Below, piece after piece: positions 35,850 to 49,172 of a stretch of DNA of 64,000 nt. Position 1 is the first letter of the stretch. The number at the start of each line of letters is the position of its first letter. The position numbers and the translations under genes were made by a program. The notes under the pieces were generated by a model. It was not told where the DNA came from. It saw only the letters and a program-made list of their open reading frames with translations, and did no database searches. Source of the stretch: Candidatus Fonsibacter ubiquis (GTDB lineage: Bacteria; Pseudomonadota; Alphaproteobacteria; Pelagibacterales; Pelagibacteraceae); the NCBI RefSeq assembly GCF_002688585.1, contig NZ_CP024034.1, positions 363,501-427,500 on the forward strand. Reading direction: 5' to 3'.

Positions 35850-36541
35850 TGGCAAAAAAACATTCAAAAAGATATTCAGCTTTAATTAAAGGTCATGACA
35901 AGAATAAAGAACTTGCTTTGCCTGAAGCTATAAAATTACTAAAAACAAAATCAAACACGAAATTCACTGAGTCCATGGAGGCTACTTTCTTTTTAAATAT
36001 CGATAAAGCAAAAACTGATCAAAATTTAAGAACTGTTGTAGATTTGCCAAATGGCAACGGTAGAAAAGTTAAAGTTGCTGTAATTTGTGGTAATGACAAA
36101 TTAAATGAAGCTAAATCTTCTGGTGCTGAGATTTCTGGATCAGAGGATTTAATTAATGAAATCAATTCAGGAAAAATTAATTTTGATGTATTAATTTCAA
36201 CACCTGACATGATGGCAAAAGTTGGTAAGCTAGGAAAAGTTTTAGGGCCTAAGGGTTTAATGCCAAATCCAAAATTAGGTACTGTTGCAAAAGATATTAA
36301 GTCTACTGTTGATGCAATAAAAAAAGGTAGAATAGAAATTAAATGTGATAAAGATGGAAATTTAGGTTTGTCAATCGGCAAAGTAAAATTTTCTGATAAA
36401 GAACTCTCTGAAAATTTTAAAAGTGTTTATGAAGTTGTATCAAAAGAAAAACCAACGGGTATTAAAGGTAATTTTATAAATTCAATATATTTATCTACAA
36501 CAATGGGACCTTCAGTTAAACTTCAACTTTCTAGTATATAA
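35849..36541 (+). CDS. rplA: 50S ribosomal protein L1
   Basis: The 230-residue protein shows the L1 signature in the middle (LGKVLGPKGLMPNPKLGTV) and FTESMEATFFLNIDKAK-type N-terminal strand. L1 forms the stalk at the E site and in many bacteria represses its own operon. The stop shares a base with the rplJ start (TAATG), so L1 and L10 are translationally coupled. Confidence 0.97.
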   Translation: MAKKHSKRYSALIKGHDKNKELALPEAIKLLKTKSNTKFTESMEATFFLNIDKAKTDQNLRTVVDLPNGNGRKVKVAVICGNDKLNEAKSSGAEISGSEDLINEINSGKINFDVLISTPDMMAKVGKLGKVLGPKGLMPNPKLGTVAKDIKSTVDAIKKGRIEIKCDKDGNLGLSIGKVKFSDKELSENFKSVYEVVSKEKPTGIKGNFINSIYLSTTMGPSVKLQLSSI

Positions 36542-37050
36542 TGAACAGAGAACAAAAAACCACTTACGTAAATGATCTAAAATCTGTTATTGCAGCCAAT
36601 GAAGGCATTTTAGTTTATCACTATGAAGGTATTACTGTTAAAGACCTAGAAAGTCTTCGAACTAAAATGAGAGAAAGTGGTGCTTTTTTAAAAATTACAA
36701 AAAATAGAATTACAAAAATCGCACTCAAAGGTTCTAAAGCAGAAAAGTTGGAAAAATTTTTTAAAGGACCAACAGCAATCGCATGTTCTAAAGACCCCAT
36801 TACCCTTGCAAAGACGTTAGTTAACTTTTCAAAATCTAATGAAAAATTAAAAATCCTTGGTGGATTGATGGATGAGAAGCTTTTAGAACCATCTGACGTC
36901 GCTCATATAGCTACTTTGCCTACGCTTAATGAAGCACGAGCTAAAATTGTTGGTATTTTAGCTGCCCCAGCTCAAAAAATTGTAAGTATTTTGCTTGCAC
37001 CAAGCGCAAAAATAGTTAATTTGATGCACGCTAAAAATTTAAAAAATTAA
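36541..37050 (+). CDS. rplJ: 50S ribosomal protein L10
   Basis: The 169-residue protein has the N-terminal rRNA-binding globule ([16 protein letters not shown]-like, KNRITKIAL) and a C-terminal helix that carries L12 dimers. Unlike in E. coli, there is no leader between rplA and rplJ, so the classical L10-binding attenuator cannot be placed directly before it. rplL follows after 19 bases with an AGGA. Confidence 0.96.
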   Translation: MNREQKTTYVNDLKSVIAANEGILVYHYEGITVKDLESLRTKMRESGAFLKITKNRITKIALKGSKAEKLEKFFKGPTAIACSKDPITLAKTLVNFSKSNEKLKILGGLMDEKLLEPSDVAHIATLPTLNEARAKIVGILAAPAQKIVSILLAPSAKIVNLMHAKNLKN

Positions 37051-37069
37051 ACCCACTAGGATATTCAAA

Positions 37070-37444
37070 ATGCCAGATTTAAATAAAATTGTAGAGGAAT
37101 TATCAAAACTGACTGTTGTTGAGGCAGCAGAACTTTCAAAAACTTTAGAGGAAAAATGGGGAGTTTCAGCAGCAGCACCAGTTGCAGCAGCAGCACCAGC
37201 GGCGGCGGCAGGCGGTGCAGCAGCAGAAGAAAAAAATGATTTCGTAGTAAATCTTGTTTCATCAGGCGACAATAAGATTGGTGTGATTAAAGAAGTAAGA
37301 GCGTTTACTGGTTTAGGTTTAAAAGAAGCTAAAGATTTAGTTGAAGGTGCACCAAAACAACTTAAAGCTGGCGTTAGCAAAAAAGATGCTGACGATGTTA
37401 AAAAGAAACTTGAAGCAGTTGGCGCAAAAGTAGAACTTAAGTAA
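37070..37444 (+). CDS. rplL: 50S ribosomal protein L7/L12
   Basis: The 124-residue stalk protein has an N-terminal dimerisation helix ([21 protein letters not shown]-like), an alanine/glycine-rich hinge at about 40-56, and the C-terminal factor-binding domain ([20 protein letters not shown]). The Ala-rich hinge is coded by GC-richer DNA than its surroundings and makes spurious Leu-rich antisense frames. Confidence 0.97.
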   Translation: MPDLNKIVEELSKLTVVEAAELSKTLEEKWGVSAAAPVAAAAPAAAAGGAAAEEKNDFVVNLVSSGDNKIGVIKEVRAFTGLGLKEAKDLVEGAPKQLKAGVSKKDADDVKKKLEAVGAKVELK

Positions 37445-37461
37445 ATTTAAATTTTTTTTAA

Positions 37462-37485
37462 AGCCGGATAATAAAATATTCGGTT
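37462..37485 (+). promoter_or_regulatory. hairpin in the rplL-rpoB gap
   Basis: CCGGATA/TATTCGG (one G-U pair) with loop ATAAAA, extended by one G-U and one A-U pair, lies in the 49-base gap. No U tract follows, so it is more likely an RNA-processing or attenuation hairpin, comparable in place to the RNase III site between rplL and rpoB in E. coli. Confidence 0.5.
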
Positions 37486-37493
37486 AATAAACT

Positions 37494-40400
37494 ATGTTAT
37501 TATCTTTTACAGATAAAAAAAAAGTTAGAAAAAGTTTTGGCAAATTAGAAAATATACTTAACATACCAGATTTAATAGAAGTCCAAGTTAATTCCTATAA
37601 AAACTTTTTAGAAGCAAATACAGAACATAAAATTGATTCTGGTATTACTAAAGTTTTTAAAGATATTTTTCCAATAGAAGAATTTTCAGGACTGGCAACA
37701 ATTGAATACATTTCTTATCGATTTGAAAAGCCGAAATATACTGTTCAAGAGTGTAATCAGCGAGGCCTAACATACTCAGCGGCGTTAAAGGCAACACTTA
37801 GATTAGTCGCTTACGATATTAATGAGGAAAAACAAACCAAACAAGTTTTGTCTGCAAAAGAGCAAGAAGTTTATATGAGTGATATTCCTTTAATGACCCC
37901 AAGAGGAACATTTGTTGTAAACGGAATTGAAAGGGTTTGTGTAAACCAAATGCACAGAAGTCCGGGAGTTTTTTTCGATCATGATAAAGGCAAAACACAT
38001 GCAAGTGGTAAATTATTATTTAGTTGCAGAGTCATTCCTTACAGAGGATCATGGTTAGATTTTGAATATGATACAAAAGATATTTTAAATTTTAGAATCG
38101 ATAGAAAAAGAAAACTTCCAGTAACAACTTTACTAATGGCGCTTGGTTATAACAGAGATGATATTCTTAGTCTTTTTTATGAAAATATTAGATATGATTT
38201 AACTTCAGAAGATGAATGGAAAACAAAATTTACCCCAGAAAATTTTAGAAATTACAAATTAAGAAATGACCTGATCAATGCAGAAACTAAAAAAGTTGTT
38301 ATAAAAAAAGATACTAAAATTCTCTATCCATTAGCATTAAAATTAAAAAAAGAAGGGTTAAATAGTTATTTAGTCAAAACTCCAGACTTATTTGGAAAAT
38401 ATTTAGCTAACGATATTATTAATGAGAAAACAGGCGAAGTAATTGCAGAATCTGGTGATGAAATTACAAATGATTTAATTTCTAAACTTACAGATCTTAA
38501 GACAAAAACAATTTATTTACTTGATATAGATGGCGTAAATAGAGGTCCGTTTTTAAGGAATACCTTAACTATTGATAAAAATCTTAATCAAGATGAGGCT
38601 AGTATGGATATTTACCGTGTTCTAAGACCCGGTGAACCGCCAACAATTGAAACAGCTAAAAATTTATTCGGTAATCTGTTCTTTAATCATACACGATACG
38701 ATCTTTCAGAAACAGGTCGAGTTAAGATGAATGCCAGAATGGATCTAGATTGCGATCCTAAATTAACTGTTCTTAGGAAAGAAGACATTGTTACAATTGT
38801 TAAACACATGTTGGATTTGAAAGATGGAAAAGGTGAAGTAGATGATATTGATCATCTAGGAAATCGTAGACTTAGATCAGTTGGTGAACTTGTAGAAAAT
38901 CAATTTAGAATTGGACTTATAAGAATGGAGAGAGCTATTAAGGAAAAAATGGCTTCAGTTGAAATTGATTCGGTTATGCCACAAGATTTGATTAATGCAA
39001 AACCGATTGCCGCTTGTCTCAAGGAATTTTTTGGAACATCACCATTATCTCAATTTATGGACCAAACTAATCCACTCGCGGAAATTACCCATAAAAGAAG
39101 AGTATCAGCTCTTGGACCTGGAGGATTAAATAGAGAGAGAGCAGGATTTGAAGTTCGAGATGTGCATCCAACCCATTATGGAAGGATATGTCCAATTGAA
39201 ACACCAGAGGGACCAAATATTGGATTAATTAATAGTTTAGCAACTTATTCAAGAATAAATAAATATGGTTTTATAGAAAGTCCGTACAGAAAAGTTGTGA
39301 ATGGTAAAGTTACAAAAGAAATTCATTATTTATCTGCAATGGAAGAAGGTAAGTACACAATTGCGCAAGCGAACTCGCCTTTAAGTAAGGAAAATACTTT
39401 TGTTGATGACTTAGTTTCATGCAGAAAATCTTTAGGATTTGAGTTGGCTAAACCTGAGAACGTAGATTTTATGGACGTGTCTCCAAAACAAGTTGTGTCA
39501 GTTGCTGCTGCTTTAATTCCATTTTTAGAAAATGATGATGCTAATAGAGCGTTAATGGGATCGAATATGATGAGACAAGCCGTTCCTTTAATTAAAAATG
39601 AATCTCCATTAGTTGGAACAGGAATAGAAAAAGATGTTGCAGTAGATTCTGGAGCTACATTAGTTGCAAAACGAGATGGCGTTGTTGACAAAATTGATGG
39701 AAAAAGAATAGTTGTTAGAGTAACGACTGAAAAAGATCTTACAAAATCTGGTGTTGATATTTATAACTTAAGTAAATTTCAAAGGTCAAATCAGAACACA
39801 TGCATCAACCAAAGACCTTTAGTTAAAGTTGGTGATAAAATTAGAAAAGGTGATGTTATTGCTGATGGTCCTTCAACTCAATTTGGTGAATTAGCTTTAG
39901 GTAAAAATGTGATGGTAGCATTCATGCCTTGGCGAGGTTACAACTTTGAGGACTCTATATTAATTTCTGAAAGATGCGTTACTGACGATGTTTTTACATC
40001 AATTCACATTGAAGAATATAGCGTTATGGCAAGAGATACTAAACTAGGGCCTGAAGAAATCACAAGAGATATACCTAATACAGCTGAAGAAAACCTAATT
40101 AATTTAGATGAGTCTGGAGTTGTTTATGTTGGCGCAGAAGTTAAACCTGGAGACATATTGGTTGGAAAAGTTACTCCAAAAGGAGACTCGCCAGTAAATG
40201 CAGAGGAAAAGTTATTAAGAGCAATCTTTGGAGAAAAAGCAATTGATGTAAGAGACACATCATTAAAAATGCCTTCTGGAACAAATGGGGTAGTGGTTGA
40301 AGTGCGAGTATTTAACAGACATGGAATTGAAAAAGATGAGAGAGCAATTTCAATCGAGAGAGCTGAAATCGAGTCAGTTCAAAATGATAAAAATGCTGAA

Positions 40401-41576
40401 GAGGAAATATTAGAGTCCAATATTATAGCTAGAGTTAAAAGTACTTTAGTTTCAAATAAACTTGAAGAAGATTATAAATCTATAAAAAAAGGTACAGTTT
40501 TATCAGAGGATAATCTTTCAGAACTAACAGCAAATGAACTATTTAAATTAGTTATTGAAGATAAAAAAGTTCAATCAAATTTAGTAATTTTAAAAGAACA
40601 GTTTATTAAGGCAAAAAAAGATATTCAAACTAGATTTGAAGACCAAGTGGATAAAATTCAAAAAGGCGATGATTTATTACCAGGGGTTATGAAAATGGTT
40701 AAGGTTTTCGTAGCTATGAAAAGAAAACTTCAAGCTGGTGATAAAATGGCAGGAAGACATGGTAATAAAGGTGTTATCAGTCGAATTGTACCAGTAGAAG
40801 ATATGCCTTACATGAAAGACGGTAAGCCAGTCGATATTGTTTTAAATCCATTGGGTGTTCCTAGTCGTATGAACGTAGGTCAAATTTTAGAAACCCATTT
40901 AGGATGGGCTTGTTCGGAGATGGGTGAAAAAATTAAAAAATTAATTGAAGATGTGCAAAAAAGCGCTTCAAAAAAAGACGAGTTAAAAAGTTATCTTGGA
41001 AAAATTTATAAAGGTGAAATAGCAGATGAAATTAAAAATTTATCCGATTCAGAGCTTAACGAATTAAGTTATAATTTATCTAGTGGAGTTCCTATAGCTA
41101 CACCAGTTTTTGATGGAGCAAGTGTAAACGATGTTACTGAAATGCTAAAATTTTGCGGCTTACCGGAGTCTGGACAAACTGATTTATTTGACGGCAGAAC
41201 TGGTGAAAAAATAGATCGTCAAGTTACAGTTGGTATTATTTACATGTTGAAATTAGCCCACATGGTTGATGATAAGATTCATGCTCGTTCTACCGGTCCT
41301 TACAGCTTAGTTACACAGCAACCTTTGGGTGGAAAAGCTCAATTTGGTGGCCAAAGATTTGGAGAGATGGAAGTCTGGGCATTAGAAGCTTATGGAGCCG
41401 CTTATACATTACAAGAAATTTTAACAATTAAATCAGATGACGTAGCTGGTAGAACAAAAGTTTACGAAACTATTGTTAAAGGAGACGATGATTTTGAATC
41501 AGGGGTGCCTGAGTCATTTAACGTTTTAATAAAAGAAATAAGATCTTTAGGCCTAAATATCGAATTAACAAATTAG
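37494..41576 (+). CDS. rpoB: DNA-directed RNA polymerase subunit beta
   Basis: The 1360-residue beta subunit has family landmarks throughout: [17 protein letters not shown] at the start, the rifampicin region around [40 protein letters not shown], and near the C-terminus [13 protein letters not shown] and [20 protein letters not shown]. The rifampicin-region residues visible are the sensitive type. It is 49 bases after rplL and 3 before rpoC. Length is normal for Alphaproteobacteria. Confidence 0.98.
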   Translation: MLLSFTDKKKVRKSFGKLENILNIPDLIEVQVNSYKNFLEANTEHKIDSGITKVFKDIFPIEEFSGLATIEYISYRFEKPKYTVQECNQRGLTYSAALKATLRLVAYDINEEKQTKQVLSAKEQEVYMSDIPLMTPRGTFVVNGIERVCVNQMHRSPGVFFDHDKGKTHASGKLLFSCRVIPYRGSWLDFEYDTKDILNFRIDRKRKLPVTTLLMALGYNRDDILSLFYENIRYDLTSEDEWKTKFTPENFRNYKLRNDLINAETKKVVIKKDTKILYPLALKLKKEGLNSYLVKTPDLFGKYLANDIINEKTGEVIAESGDEITNDLISKLTDLKTKTIYLLDIDGVNRGPFLRNTLTIDKNLNQDEASMDIYRVLRPGEPPTIETAKNLFGNLFFNHTRYDLSETGRVKMNARMDLDCDPKLTVLRKEDIVTIVKHMLDLKDGKGEVDDIDHLGNRRLRSVGELVENQFRIGLIRMERAIKEKMASVEIDSVMPQDLINAKPIAACLKEFFGTSPLSQFMDQTNPLAEITHKRRVSALGPGGLNRERAGFEVRDVHPTHYGRICPIETPEGPNIGLINSLATYSRINKYGFIESPYRKVVNGKVTKEIHYLSAMEEGKYTIAQANSPLSKENTFVDDLVSCRKSLGFELAKPENVDFMDVSPKQVVSVAAALIPFLENDDANRALMGSNMMRQAVPLIKNESPLVGTGIEKDVAVDSGATLVAKRDGVVDKIDGKRIVVRVTTEKDLTKSGVDIYNLSKFQRSNQNTCINQRPLVKVGDKIRKGDVIADGPSTQFGELALGKNVMVAFMPWRGYNFEDSILISERCVTDDVFTSIHIEEYSVMARDTKLGPEEITRDIPNTAEENLINLDESGVVYVGAEVKPGDILVGKVTPKGDSPVNAEEKLLRAIFGEKAIDVRDTSLKMPSGTNGVVVEVRVFNRHGIEKDERAISIERAEIESVQNDKNAEEEILESNIIARVKSTLVSNKLEEDYKSIKKGTVLSEDNLSELTANELFKLVIEDKKVQSNLVILKEQFIKAKKDIQTRFEDQVDKIQKGDDLLPGVMKMVKVFVAMKRKLQAGDKMAGRHGNKGVISRIVPVEDMPYMKDGKPVDIVLNPLGVPSRMNVGQILETHLGWACSEMGEKIKKLIEDVQKSASKKDELKSYLGKIYKGEIADEIKNLSDSELNELSYNLSSGVPIATPVFDGASVNDVTEMLKFCGLPESGQTDLFDGRTGEKIDRQVTVGIIYMLKLAHMVDDKIHARSTGPYSLVTQQPLGGKAQFGGQRFGEMEVWALEAYGAAYTLQEILTIKSDDVAGRTKVYETIVKGDDDFESGVPESFNVLIKEIRSLGLNIELTN

Positions 41577-41579
41577 ATT

Positions 41580-44500
41580 ATGAGCAAAGAATTAACAAAT
41601 TTATTTAAAAAAAATATTAATAAAGAAAACTTTAATAATATTAAAATTTCTTTAGCAAGTCCTGAAAAGATTAAGTCTTGGTCATTTGGTGAAATTAAAA
41701 AACCAGAAACAATTAATTATAGAACATTCAAACCCGAAAAAGATGGACTATTTTGTTCTAGAATATTTGGACCGGTAAAAGATTACGAATGTTTGTGCGG
41801 TAAATATAAGCGTATGAAGTTTAGAGGGATTATCTGCGAAAAATGCGGTGTGGAAGTTACAAAAGCAAATGTAAGACGTGAACGTATGGGTCACGTAGAA
41901 CTCTCTACACCAGTTTCTCACATTTGGTTTTTAAAATCATTACCTAGCAGAATAGCTCTTGCAATGGACATGAAACTTAAAGATCTTGAGAAAGTTTTAT
42001 ATTTTGAAAATTTTATTATTATTGAGCCAGGTCTTACAGAATTCAAAAAAAATCAATTAATTACAGAAGAAGAATTATTAAAAGCCCAAGAAAAATATGG
42101 TGAGGATCAATTTTCAGCAGGAATTGGTGCTGAAGCTATAAGAGAAGTTTTAGCTGCAATTGATTTACCTGCGGAGAGAGAGAGATTAAGAGAAATATTA
42201 AAAAACACAACTTCTAAAGTTGCTGAAGAAAGAACTATTAAAAGACTAAAATTAGTTGAAAATTTTATTAACTCTGGAAATAAACCAGAATGGATGATCT
42301 TAACTGTCATACCGGTAATTCCTCCTGAACTTAGACCTTTAGTTCCTCTTGATGGTGGAAGGTTTGCAACGTCTGATCTTAATGATCTGTATCGAAGAGT
42401 GATTAATAGAAATAATCGATTAAAAAGATTAATGGAATTAAGAGCTCCTGACATCATTGTAAGAAATGAGAAGCGTATGTTGCAAGAAGCAGTCGATGCT
42501 CTATTTGATAATGGTCGAAGAGGAAGAGTTATAACAGGAACTGGAAAAAGACCTCTTAAATCTTTAGCAGATATGCTCAAAGGTAAACAGGGTCGTTTTA
42601 GACAAAACTTATTAGGAAAACGAGTTGATTATTCAGGAAGATCTGTAATTGTTGTAGGACCAGAATTAAAATTACATCAGTGTGGTCTACCAAAAAAAAT
42701 GGCCTTAGAATTGTTTAAGCCGTTTATTTATGCAAAATTAGATAAATTAGGATTAGCTACCACAATTAAACAAGCAAAAAAGATAGTAGAAAAAGAAAAA
42801 TCAGAAGTTTGGGATATTTTAGAAGAAGTTGTTAGAGAGCATCCAGTTCTTTTAAACCGAGCACCAACACTACATAGATTAGGAATCCAGGCTTTTGAAC
42901 CTTTATTGATTGAAGGTAAAGCAATTCAGTTACATCCACTAGTAACAGCAGCTTTTAACGCAGACTTCGACGGTGACCAAATGGCCGTTCACGTTCCTTT
43001 AAGTTTAGAAGCTCAATTAGAAGCGAGAGTATTAATGATGTCGACTAATAATATTTTAAGTCCATCTAATGGAAAACCTATAATTGTTCCATCCCAAGAT
43101 ATGGTTTTAGGAATTTACTACATGTCTCAATTTTTTGGGGATCAAGATACTAAGCCAGTTGGTTATTTTTTAAATTTAGATGAAATTGCACAAGGACTTG
43201 AAAATAAATCTATAAATGTTCATTCTAAAATTGTCTCTAGATTTGAAACTGTAGATGAAAAAGGCAAGCCTGTTTTCAAAACATATCAAAGTAGTGTTGG
43301 TAGATTTTTATTAGCAGACATTCTTCCAAAGCATCACAAGATTTCTTTTGATTTAGTTAATAAATTATTAACAAAAAAACAAATATCAGAACTAATAGAT
43401 ATAATTTTTAGATACTGTGGACAAAAAGAAACAGTAATTTTCTGTGACAAATTAATGGGAATTGGATTTCATAATGCATTTAAAGCAGGGATATCCTTTG
43501 GAAAAGATGATTTAGTTATTCCAGAATCTAAAGAAAAAATTATAACTGATGCTAAAAAAATGGTTGAAGAATATGAAACTCAATATTCTGAAGGCTTAAT
43601 TACTAAAGGCGAAAAATACAACAAAGTTGTGGATCAGTGGTCAAAATGTACTGATAAAATTGCAAGCGAGATGATGAAGAATATATCGGCATCAAAAGTT
43701 AACAAAGAAGATGGCTCCATAACAACTAACTCAATATTTATGATGGCTGATTCTGGCGCAAGAGGTTCAGCAGCTCAGATGAAGCAGTTAGCAGGCATGA
43801 GAGGTCTTATGGCAAAACCGTCAGGTGAAATTATTGAGACGCCAATTATTTCAAACTTTAAAGAGGGCTTAACAGTTCTAGAGTATTTTACATCTACACA
43901 CGGGGCAAGAAAAGGTTTGGCTGACACCGCTTTGAAGACTGCAAATTCTGGATATCTAACAAGAAGACTTTGTGATGTATCTCAAGATGTAATTGTAAGA
44001 CTTAAATTCTGCGGAACTAAAAAACACATTAACATTAGCGAGATAATAGAAGGTGGTAATATAATTGTATCTTTAACAGAAAGATCATTAGGTAGAATTG
44101 CTGCTAAAGACATAAAGGCTCCAAATACAGGTGACGTTATTGTAAAAGCCAAACAATTAATTGAGGAAAAACAGTGTGAATTAATGGATGCTGCAGGAGT
44201 AAAATCAATTGATGTTTATTCGCCAATTACCTGTGAAGCAAAAGATGGAATTTGTTCAACTTGTTATGGAAGAGATTTAGCTAGAGGAAGATTAGTATCT
44301 ATTGGAGAATGTGTTGGAATGATCGCTGCTCAATCAATTGGAGAGCCTGGAACGCAGCTTACTATGAGAACATTCCACGTTGGAGGAACAGCTCAAATTA
44401 AACAAGAGTCATCGATTACTGCACCATCTGAGGGAGTATTAAAAGTCTCTAATCAAAACTTAATTGAAGATTCTAAAAAAGAATTAATAGTCATGGGACG

Positions 44501-45740
44501 AAATACTGAAATTATTATTGAAAAAAATGGAACCAATGTTGCAATGTATAAAATCCCATATGGATCAAAACTTTTTGTAAAACCTGATCAGCCAGTTAAA
44601 AAAGGTCAAAAAATTTGTGAATGGGATCCATATACTTTGCCAGTTATTTCAGAAACAGACGGTATTGTTAATTTTGTAGATTTGATCGATGGAGCCTCCA
44701 TTACTGATGCTACAGATGAAGCTACAGGAATTTCTTCTAAAGTTGTTTTAGATTGGAGAGGTCAATCAAAGAATCTTGATCTAAAACCAAGAATTACTTT
44801 AAGAGATAGTAAAGGAAAAGTTGTTAAAAAAGCAGATGACAATGAGGCAAGATATTATTTAGTTCCAGAAACTATTTTATCAGTTGAAGATGGCGATAAA
44901 GTTAATGCTGGAGATGTATTAGCTAGACTACCTAAAGCAACTTCTAAAACAAAAGACATCACTGGTGGATTACCAAGAGTTGCTGAATTATTTGAAGCAA
45001 GAAAACCAAAAGAAGGAGCGATCATTGCAGAAAATGATGGTAAAATTGAATTTGGAAAAGAAGTTAGAGGAAAACTTAAAATTACAATTAAATCAAAAGC
45101 AGGAATTGAGTCTTCTTATTTAATTCCAAAAGGAAAACAAGTAAACTTCAATCCAGGTGAGGAAATTAAAAAAGGAGAATATTTATTAGACGGTAGTCCA
45201 GCGCCGCATGATATTTTAAGAATTTTAGGTGTAGAAGCTCTAGCAAATTATTTTATAGACGAAGTTCAAGAGGTTTACAGATTACAAGGTGTTATAATTA
45301 ACGACAAACACATAGAAGTTATTGTAAGACAAATGCTTAGAAAAGTCGAAATCAAAGCTTCCGGCGATACATCTTTCTTGGTCGGAGAATTAGTTGATAA
45401 AATAGATTTAGATGAATTAAATAAAAAATTAGTTTCTGAAGGAAAGTCTCCTGCAAAAGTTGATCCAGTATTATTAGGTATTACAAAAGCTTCTTTACAA
45501 ACTAAATCTTTTATTTCCGCAGCCTCTTTCCAAGAAACAACAAGAGTTCTAACTGAAGCGGCGATTAAAGGTAAAATTGATGTGCTTCATGGCTTAAAAG
45601 AAAACGTAATCGTCGGAAGACTGATACCTGCTGGAACTGGTGATAGTACATTTAAATACTCTAAAATTGCTCGTGAAAGAGACATGGAGCTTCAAAATAA
45701 TAAAGCAAAAGCACCAGAGCAATTAGAGGTTACAAAGTAG
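41580..45740 (+). CDS. rpoC: DNA-directed RNA polymerase subunit beta'
   Basis: The 1386-residue beta' subunit has the N-terminal zinc site (CLCGKY...CEKCGVE), the clamp and lid, the catalytic Mg-binding [14 protein letters not shown], and the second zinc region with [13 protein letters not shown]. The C-terminal end is lysine-rich. It ends the rplKAJL-rpoBC run; a 192-base gap with a new promoter follows before rpsL. Confidence 0.98.
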   Translation: MSKELTNLFKKNINKENFNNIKISLASPEKIKSWSFGEIKKPETINYRTFKPEKDGLFCSRIFGPVKDYECLCGKYKRMKFRGIICEKCGVEVTKANVRRERMGHVELSTPVSHIWFLKSLPSRIALAMDMKLKDLEKVLYFENFIIIEPGLTEFKKNQLITEEELLKAQEKYGEDQFSAGIGAEAIREVLAAIDLPAERERLREILKNTTSKVAEERTIKRLKLVENFINSGNKPEWMILTVIPVIPPELRPLVPLDGGRFATSDLNDLYRRVINRNNRLKRLMELRAPDIIVRNEKRMLQEAVDALFDNGRRGRVITGTGKRPLKSLADMLKGKQGRFRQNLLGKRVDYSGRSVIVVGPELKLHQCGLPKKMALELFKPFIYAKLDKLGLATTIKQAKKIVEKEKSEVWDILEEVVREHPVLLNRAPTLHRLGIQAFEPLLIEGKAIQLHPLVTAAFNADFDGDQMAVHVPLSLEAQLEARVLMMSTNNILSPSNGKPIIVPSQDMVLGIYYMSQFFGDQDTKPVGYFLNLDEIAQGLENKSINVHSKIVSRFETVDEKGKPVFKTYQSSVGRFLLADILPKHHKISFDLVNKLLTKKQISELIDIIFRYCGQKETVIFCDKLMGIGFHNAFKAGISFGKDDLVIPESKEKIITDAKKMVEEYETQYSEGLITKGEKYNKVVDQWSKCTDKIASEMMKNISASKVNKEDGSITTNSIFMMADSGARGSAAQMKQLAGMRGLMAKPSGEIIETPIISNFKEGLTVLEYFTSTHGARKGLADTALKTANSGYLTRRLCDVSQDVIVRLKFCGTKKHINISEIIEGGNIIVSLTERSLGRIAAKDIKAPNTGDVIVKAKQLIEEKQCELMDAAGVKSIDVYSPITCEAKDGICSTCYGRDLARGRLVSIGECVGMIAAQSIGEPGTQLTMRTFHVGGTAQIKQESSITAPSEGVLKVSNQNLIEDSKKELIVMGRNTEIIIEKNGTNVAMYKIPYGSKLFVKPDQPVKKGQKICEWDPYTLPVISETDGIVNFVDLIDGASITDATDEATGISSKVVLDWRGQSKNLDLKPRITLRDSKGKVVKKADDNEARYYLVPETILSVEDGDKVNAGDVLARLPKATSKTKDITGGLPRVAELFEARKPKEGAIIAENDGKIEFGKEVRGKLKITIKSKAGIESSYLIPKGKQVNFNPGEEIKKGEYLLDGSPAPHDILRILGVEALANYFIDEVQEVYRLQGVIINDKHIEVIVRQMLRKVEIKASGDTSFLVGELVDKIDLDELNKKLVSEGKSPAKVDPVLLGITKASLQTKSFISAASFQETTRVLTEAAIKGKIDVLHGLKENVIVGRLIPAGTGDSTFKYSKIARERDMELQNNKAKAPEQLEVTK

Positions 45741-45793
45741 TAATAAGCTAAGTATTTCAATAATAATCACACGTTTTTTAATACAACTACAAT

Positions 45794-45821
45794 TTGACCT
45801 TTGGTTTAATTTAAGTATTAT
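45794..45821 (+). promoter_or_regulatory. sigma-70-type promoter of the rpsL (str-S10-spc) cluster
   Basis: TTGACC (45794-45799), a 16-base spacer and TATTAT (45816-45821) are each within one base of consensus. It lies in the 192-base rpoC-rpsL gap, giving a leader of about 105 bases. A second TTGACC at 45887-45892 with an AT-rich -10 candidate could give a shorter transcript. Confidence 0.7.
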
Positions 45822-45836
45822 GCCCACACTTTTTAA

Positions 45837-45874
45837 GGTAGTAAGTAAGGCTCTAGAGCACTTAAACTCCTACC
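45837..45874 (+). promoter_or_regulatory. structured leader upstream of rpsL
   Basis: An outer stem GGTAG/CTACC encloses an inner stem TAAGGCT/AGCaCTTA (one bulged A) with loop CTAG. It lies between the predicted start site and rpsL. A control site for a ribosomal protein, such as S7 or S12, is possible; no family match was made. Confidence 0.45.
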
Positions 45875-45932
45875 AGATTTTAGGTTTTGACCTTATTTTC
45901 TATCCTTAAATTATTTAATTTTAAATTAATTT

Positions 45933-46777
<845 letters not shown>

Positions 46778-46781
46778 ATTT

Positions 46782-48857
46782 ATGAGCGAAAAATATCCAA
46801 TAGATAAATATAGAAATATAGGAATTGCTGCTCATATAGACGCCGGCAAAACTACGACCACAGAAAGAATTTTATATTATACCGGTAAAGCACATAAAAT
46901 TGGTGAAGTGCATGATGGCGCAGCAACCATGGATTGGATGGAACAAGAACAAGAAAGAGGAATTACTATCACTTCTGCTGCAACTACTTGTTTTTGGAAG
47001 AATCACAGAATTAATATTATTGATACACCTGGACATGTAGATTTTACTATTGAAGTTGAAAGATCATTAAAAGTTTTAGACGGAGCCGTTGCTTGTTTTG
47101 ATGGAGTTGCGGGTGTTGAACCACAGTCCGAAACAGTATGGAGACAAGCAGATAAGTATAAAGTTCCAAGAATTTGTTTTGTCAACAAATTAGACAGAAC
47201 TGGAGCCAATTTTTTCATGTGTGTTGACATGATTAAAGAGCGCTTAGGGGCGACTCCTATGGTTCTTCAGCTTCCGATTGGTATTGAAAGTACATTTAAA
47301 GGTGTTGTTGATCTTGTGGCAATGAAAGGTGTTGTTTGGCAAGATGAAAGTTTAGGAGCAAAATTTGATTATGTTGAAATACCAACAGATCTTAAAGAAC
47401 AAGCAACTAAATATAGAAAAGAATTAGTAGAATTAGCAGTAGAACAAGATGAGAAAGTAATGGAAAATTATCTAAACGGTAAAGATCCATCTGAGGCTGA
47501 ATTAAAAGCATGTATTAGAAAAGGTACAATTTCTTTTGCTTTTGTTCCAATAGTTTGCGGAGCTGCTTTTAAAAACAAAGGTGTTCAATTAATTTTAGAT
47601 GCAGTAGTTGATTACTTACCGAGCCCAAAAGACGTCGGTCAAGTTAAAGGAACTAAACCAGACTCAGATGAAGAGCTAGTTAGAAAATGTAATGATGCTG
47701 AGCCGTTTTCTGCTTTGGCTTTTAAAATAGCAAACGATCCGTTTGTCGGATCATTAACTTTTATTAGAATTTATTCAGGTACTTTATCTACAGGCACAGG
47801 GGTACTTAATGCCTCAACAGGTAAGGAAGAAAGAATTGGTCGTATGTTGTTGATGCATGCAAATAATAGAGAAGATATTAAGAGCGCAAGTGCAGGGGAT
47901 ATCGTCGCTTTAGCTGGTCTTAAAAATACAATTACAGGACATACTCTTTGTGACAAAAATAATCCAATTGTATTAGAGTCTATGGATTTTCCTGAACCAG
48001 TTATTGAAATTGCAGTTGAGCCTAAAACAAAAAATGACCAAGAAAAAATGGGAGAAGCACTTAATCGTCTAGCAAAAGAAGATCCTTCATTTAGAGTTTC
48101 CTCAGACAATGAATCTGGTCAAACCATTATTAAAGGAATGGGAGAATTACACCTTGAAATTATTGTAGATAGAATGAAAAGAGAATTTAAAGTTGAAGCT
48201 AATATTGGAGCGCCGCAAGTTGCCTATAGAGAGACAATTACTTCGCCTGCAAAACTTGAATACACACATAAAAAACAAAGTGGGGGAGCTGGTCAATTTG
48301 CTAAAGTTAAATTAGCAGTTGAGCCTCTTGCTCAAGGAGAAGGAAGAATTGTTGAAAATTTAATCAAAGGTGGATCTATTCCAAGAGAGTTTATTCCAGG
48401 TGTCGAAAAAGGAATTTTAAGCGTTGCGGACTCAGGAGTATTAGCTGGATTTCCATTATTAGATTATAAAGTGCAAATTTTAGACGGATTACATCATGAG
48501 GTAGACTCAAGTCCATTAGCATTCGAATTGGCAGCGAGATATTGTTTCAGAGAAATGTGTCTGCAAGCTCATCCAAAACTTTTAGAACCAATTATGAAAG
48601 TTGAGGTAGTGACACCAGAAGACTACATGGGTGATGTTATTGGAGATTTAAACAGCAGGAGAGGTCAAGTTGGATCAACCGATAAAAGAGGTAATGCTGC
48701 TGTTATTAATGCGATGGTCCCTCTTGCAAATATGTTTGGTTACGTAAACACTTTAAGATCAATGTCGCAAGGCAGAGCACAGTACACAATGCAATTTGAT
48801 CATTATGATCGTGTTCCTCAAAACGTTCAGGACGAAGTTACAAAGAAGATGGCTTAA
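46782..48857 (+). CDS. fusA: elongation factor G
   Basis: EF-G drives translocation. The 691-residue chain has [15 protein letters not shown] (G1), [18 protein letters not shown] (G3), NKLDRTGAN (G4) and the C-terminal domains IV-V with QDPG-like loops and [14 protein letters not shown] choose ATG 46782 ([15 protein letters not shown]); an in-frame upstream start at 46683 would lie within rpsG and has no family support. In many relatives tuf follows; here rpsJ follows after 3 bases. Confidence 0.97.
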   Translation: MSEKYPIDKYRNIGIAAHIDAGKTTTTERILYYTGKAHKIGEVHDGAATMDWMEQEQERGITITSAATTCFWKNHRINIIDTPGHVDFTIEVERSLKVLDGAVACFDGVAGVEPQSETVWRQADKYKVPRICFVNKLDRTGANFFMCVDMIKERLGATPMVLQLPIGIESTFKGVVDLVAMKGVVWQDESLGAKFDYVEIPTDLKEQATKYRKELVELAVEQDEKVMENYLNGKDPSEAELKACIRKGTISFAFVPIVCGAAFKNKGVQLILDAVVDYLPSPKDVGQVKGTKPDSDEELVRKCNDAEPFSALAFKIANDPFVGSLTFIRIYSGTLSTGTGVLNASTGKEERIGRMLLMHANNREDIKSASAGDIVALAGLKNTITGHTLCDKNNPIVLESMDFPEPVIEIAVEPKTKNDQEKMGEALNRLAKEDPSFRVSSDNESGQTIIKGMGELHLEIIVDRMKREFKVEANIGAPQVAYRETITSPAKLEYTHKKQSGGAGQFAKVKLAVEPLAQGEGRIVENLIKGGSIPREFIPGVEKGILSVADSGVLAGFPLLDYKVQILDGLHHEVDSSPLAFELAARYCFREMCLQAHPKLLEPIMKVEVVTPEDYMGDVIGDLNSRRGQVGSTDKRGNAAVINAMVPLANMFGYVNTLRSMSQGRAQYTMQFDHYDRVPQNVQDEVTKKMA

Positions 48858-48860
48858 ATT

Positions 48861-49169
48861 ATGGACAAACAGAATATTAGAATTAAATTAAGAGCGTATG
48901 ATCATAAAGTTTTAGATCAGTCGACAATTGAGATTGTAAATACAGCAAAAAGAACCGGAGCTCAAGTTAGAGGGCCAATTCCACTTCCTACACGTAAAGA
49001 AATTTTTACAGTATTAAGATCGCCTCATATAGATAAAAAAAGTAGAGAACAATTTGAAACTAGAACACATAAACGAATGATAGATATTCTAGATCCAACA
49101 CCTCAAACAGTCGAGGCGTTAATGAAATTAGATCTAGCTTCAGGCGTAGATGTGGAAATTAAGATTTAA
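48861..49169 (+). CDS. rpsJ: 30S ribosomal protein S10 (NusE)
   Basis: The 102-residue protein has [15 protein letters not shown] and [19 protein letters not shown], the S10 core. S10 is both a 30S head protein and the NusE antitermination factor that meets NusG. It is first of the S10 cluster genes and is only 3 bases from fusA, with no own promoter visible in the gap. Confidence 0.97.
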   Translation: MDKQNIRIKLRAYDHKVLDQSTIEIVNTAKRTGAQVRGPIPLPTRKEIFTVLRSPHIDKKSREQFETRTHKRMIDILDPTPQTVEALMKLDLASGVDVEIKI

Positions 49170-49172
49170 ATT

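Noticed and set aside
37039-37380. Ala- and Leu-rich minus-strand ORFs opposite rplL
   Set aside because: They are shadows of the alanine/glycine-rich L12 hinge, with no start signals or family resemblance.
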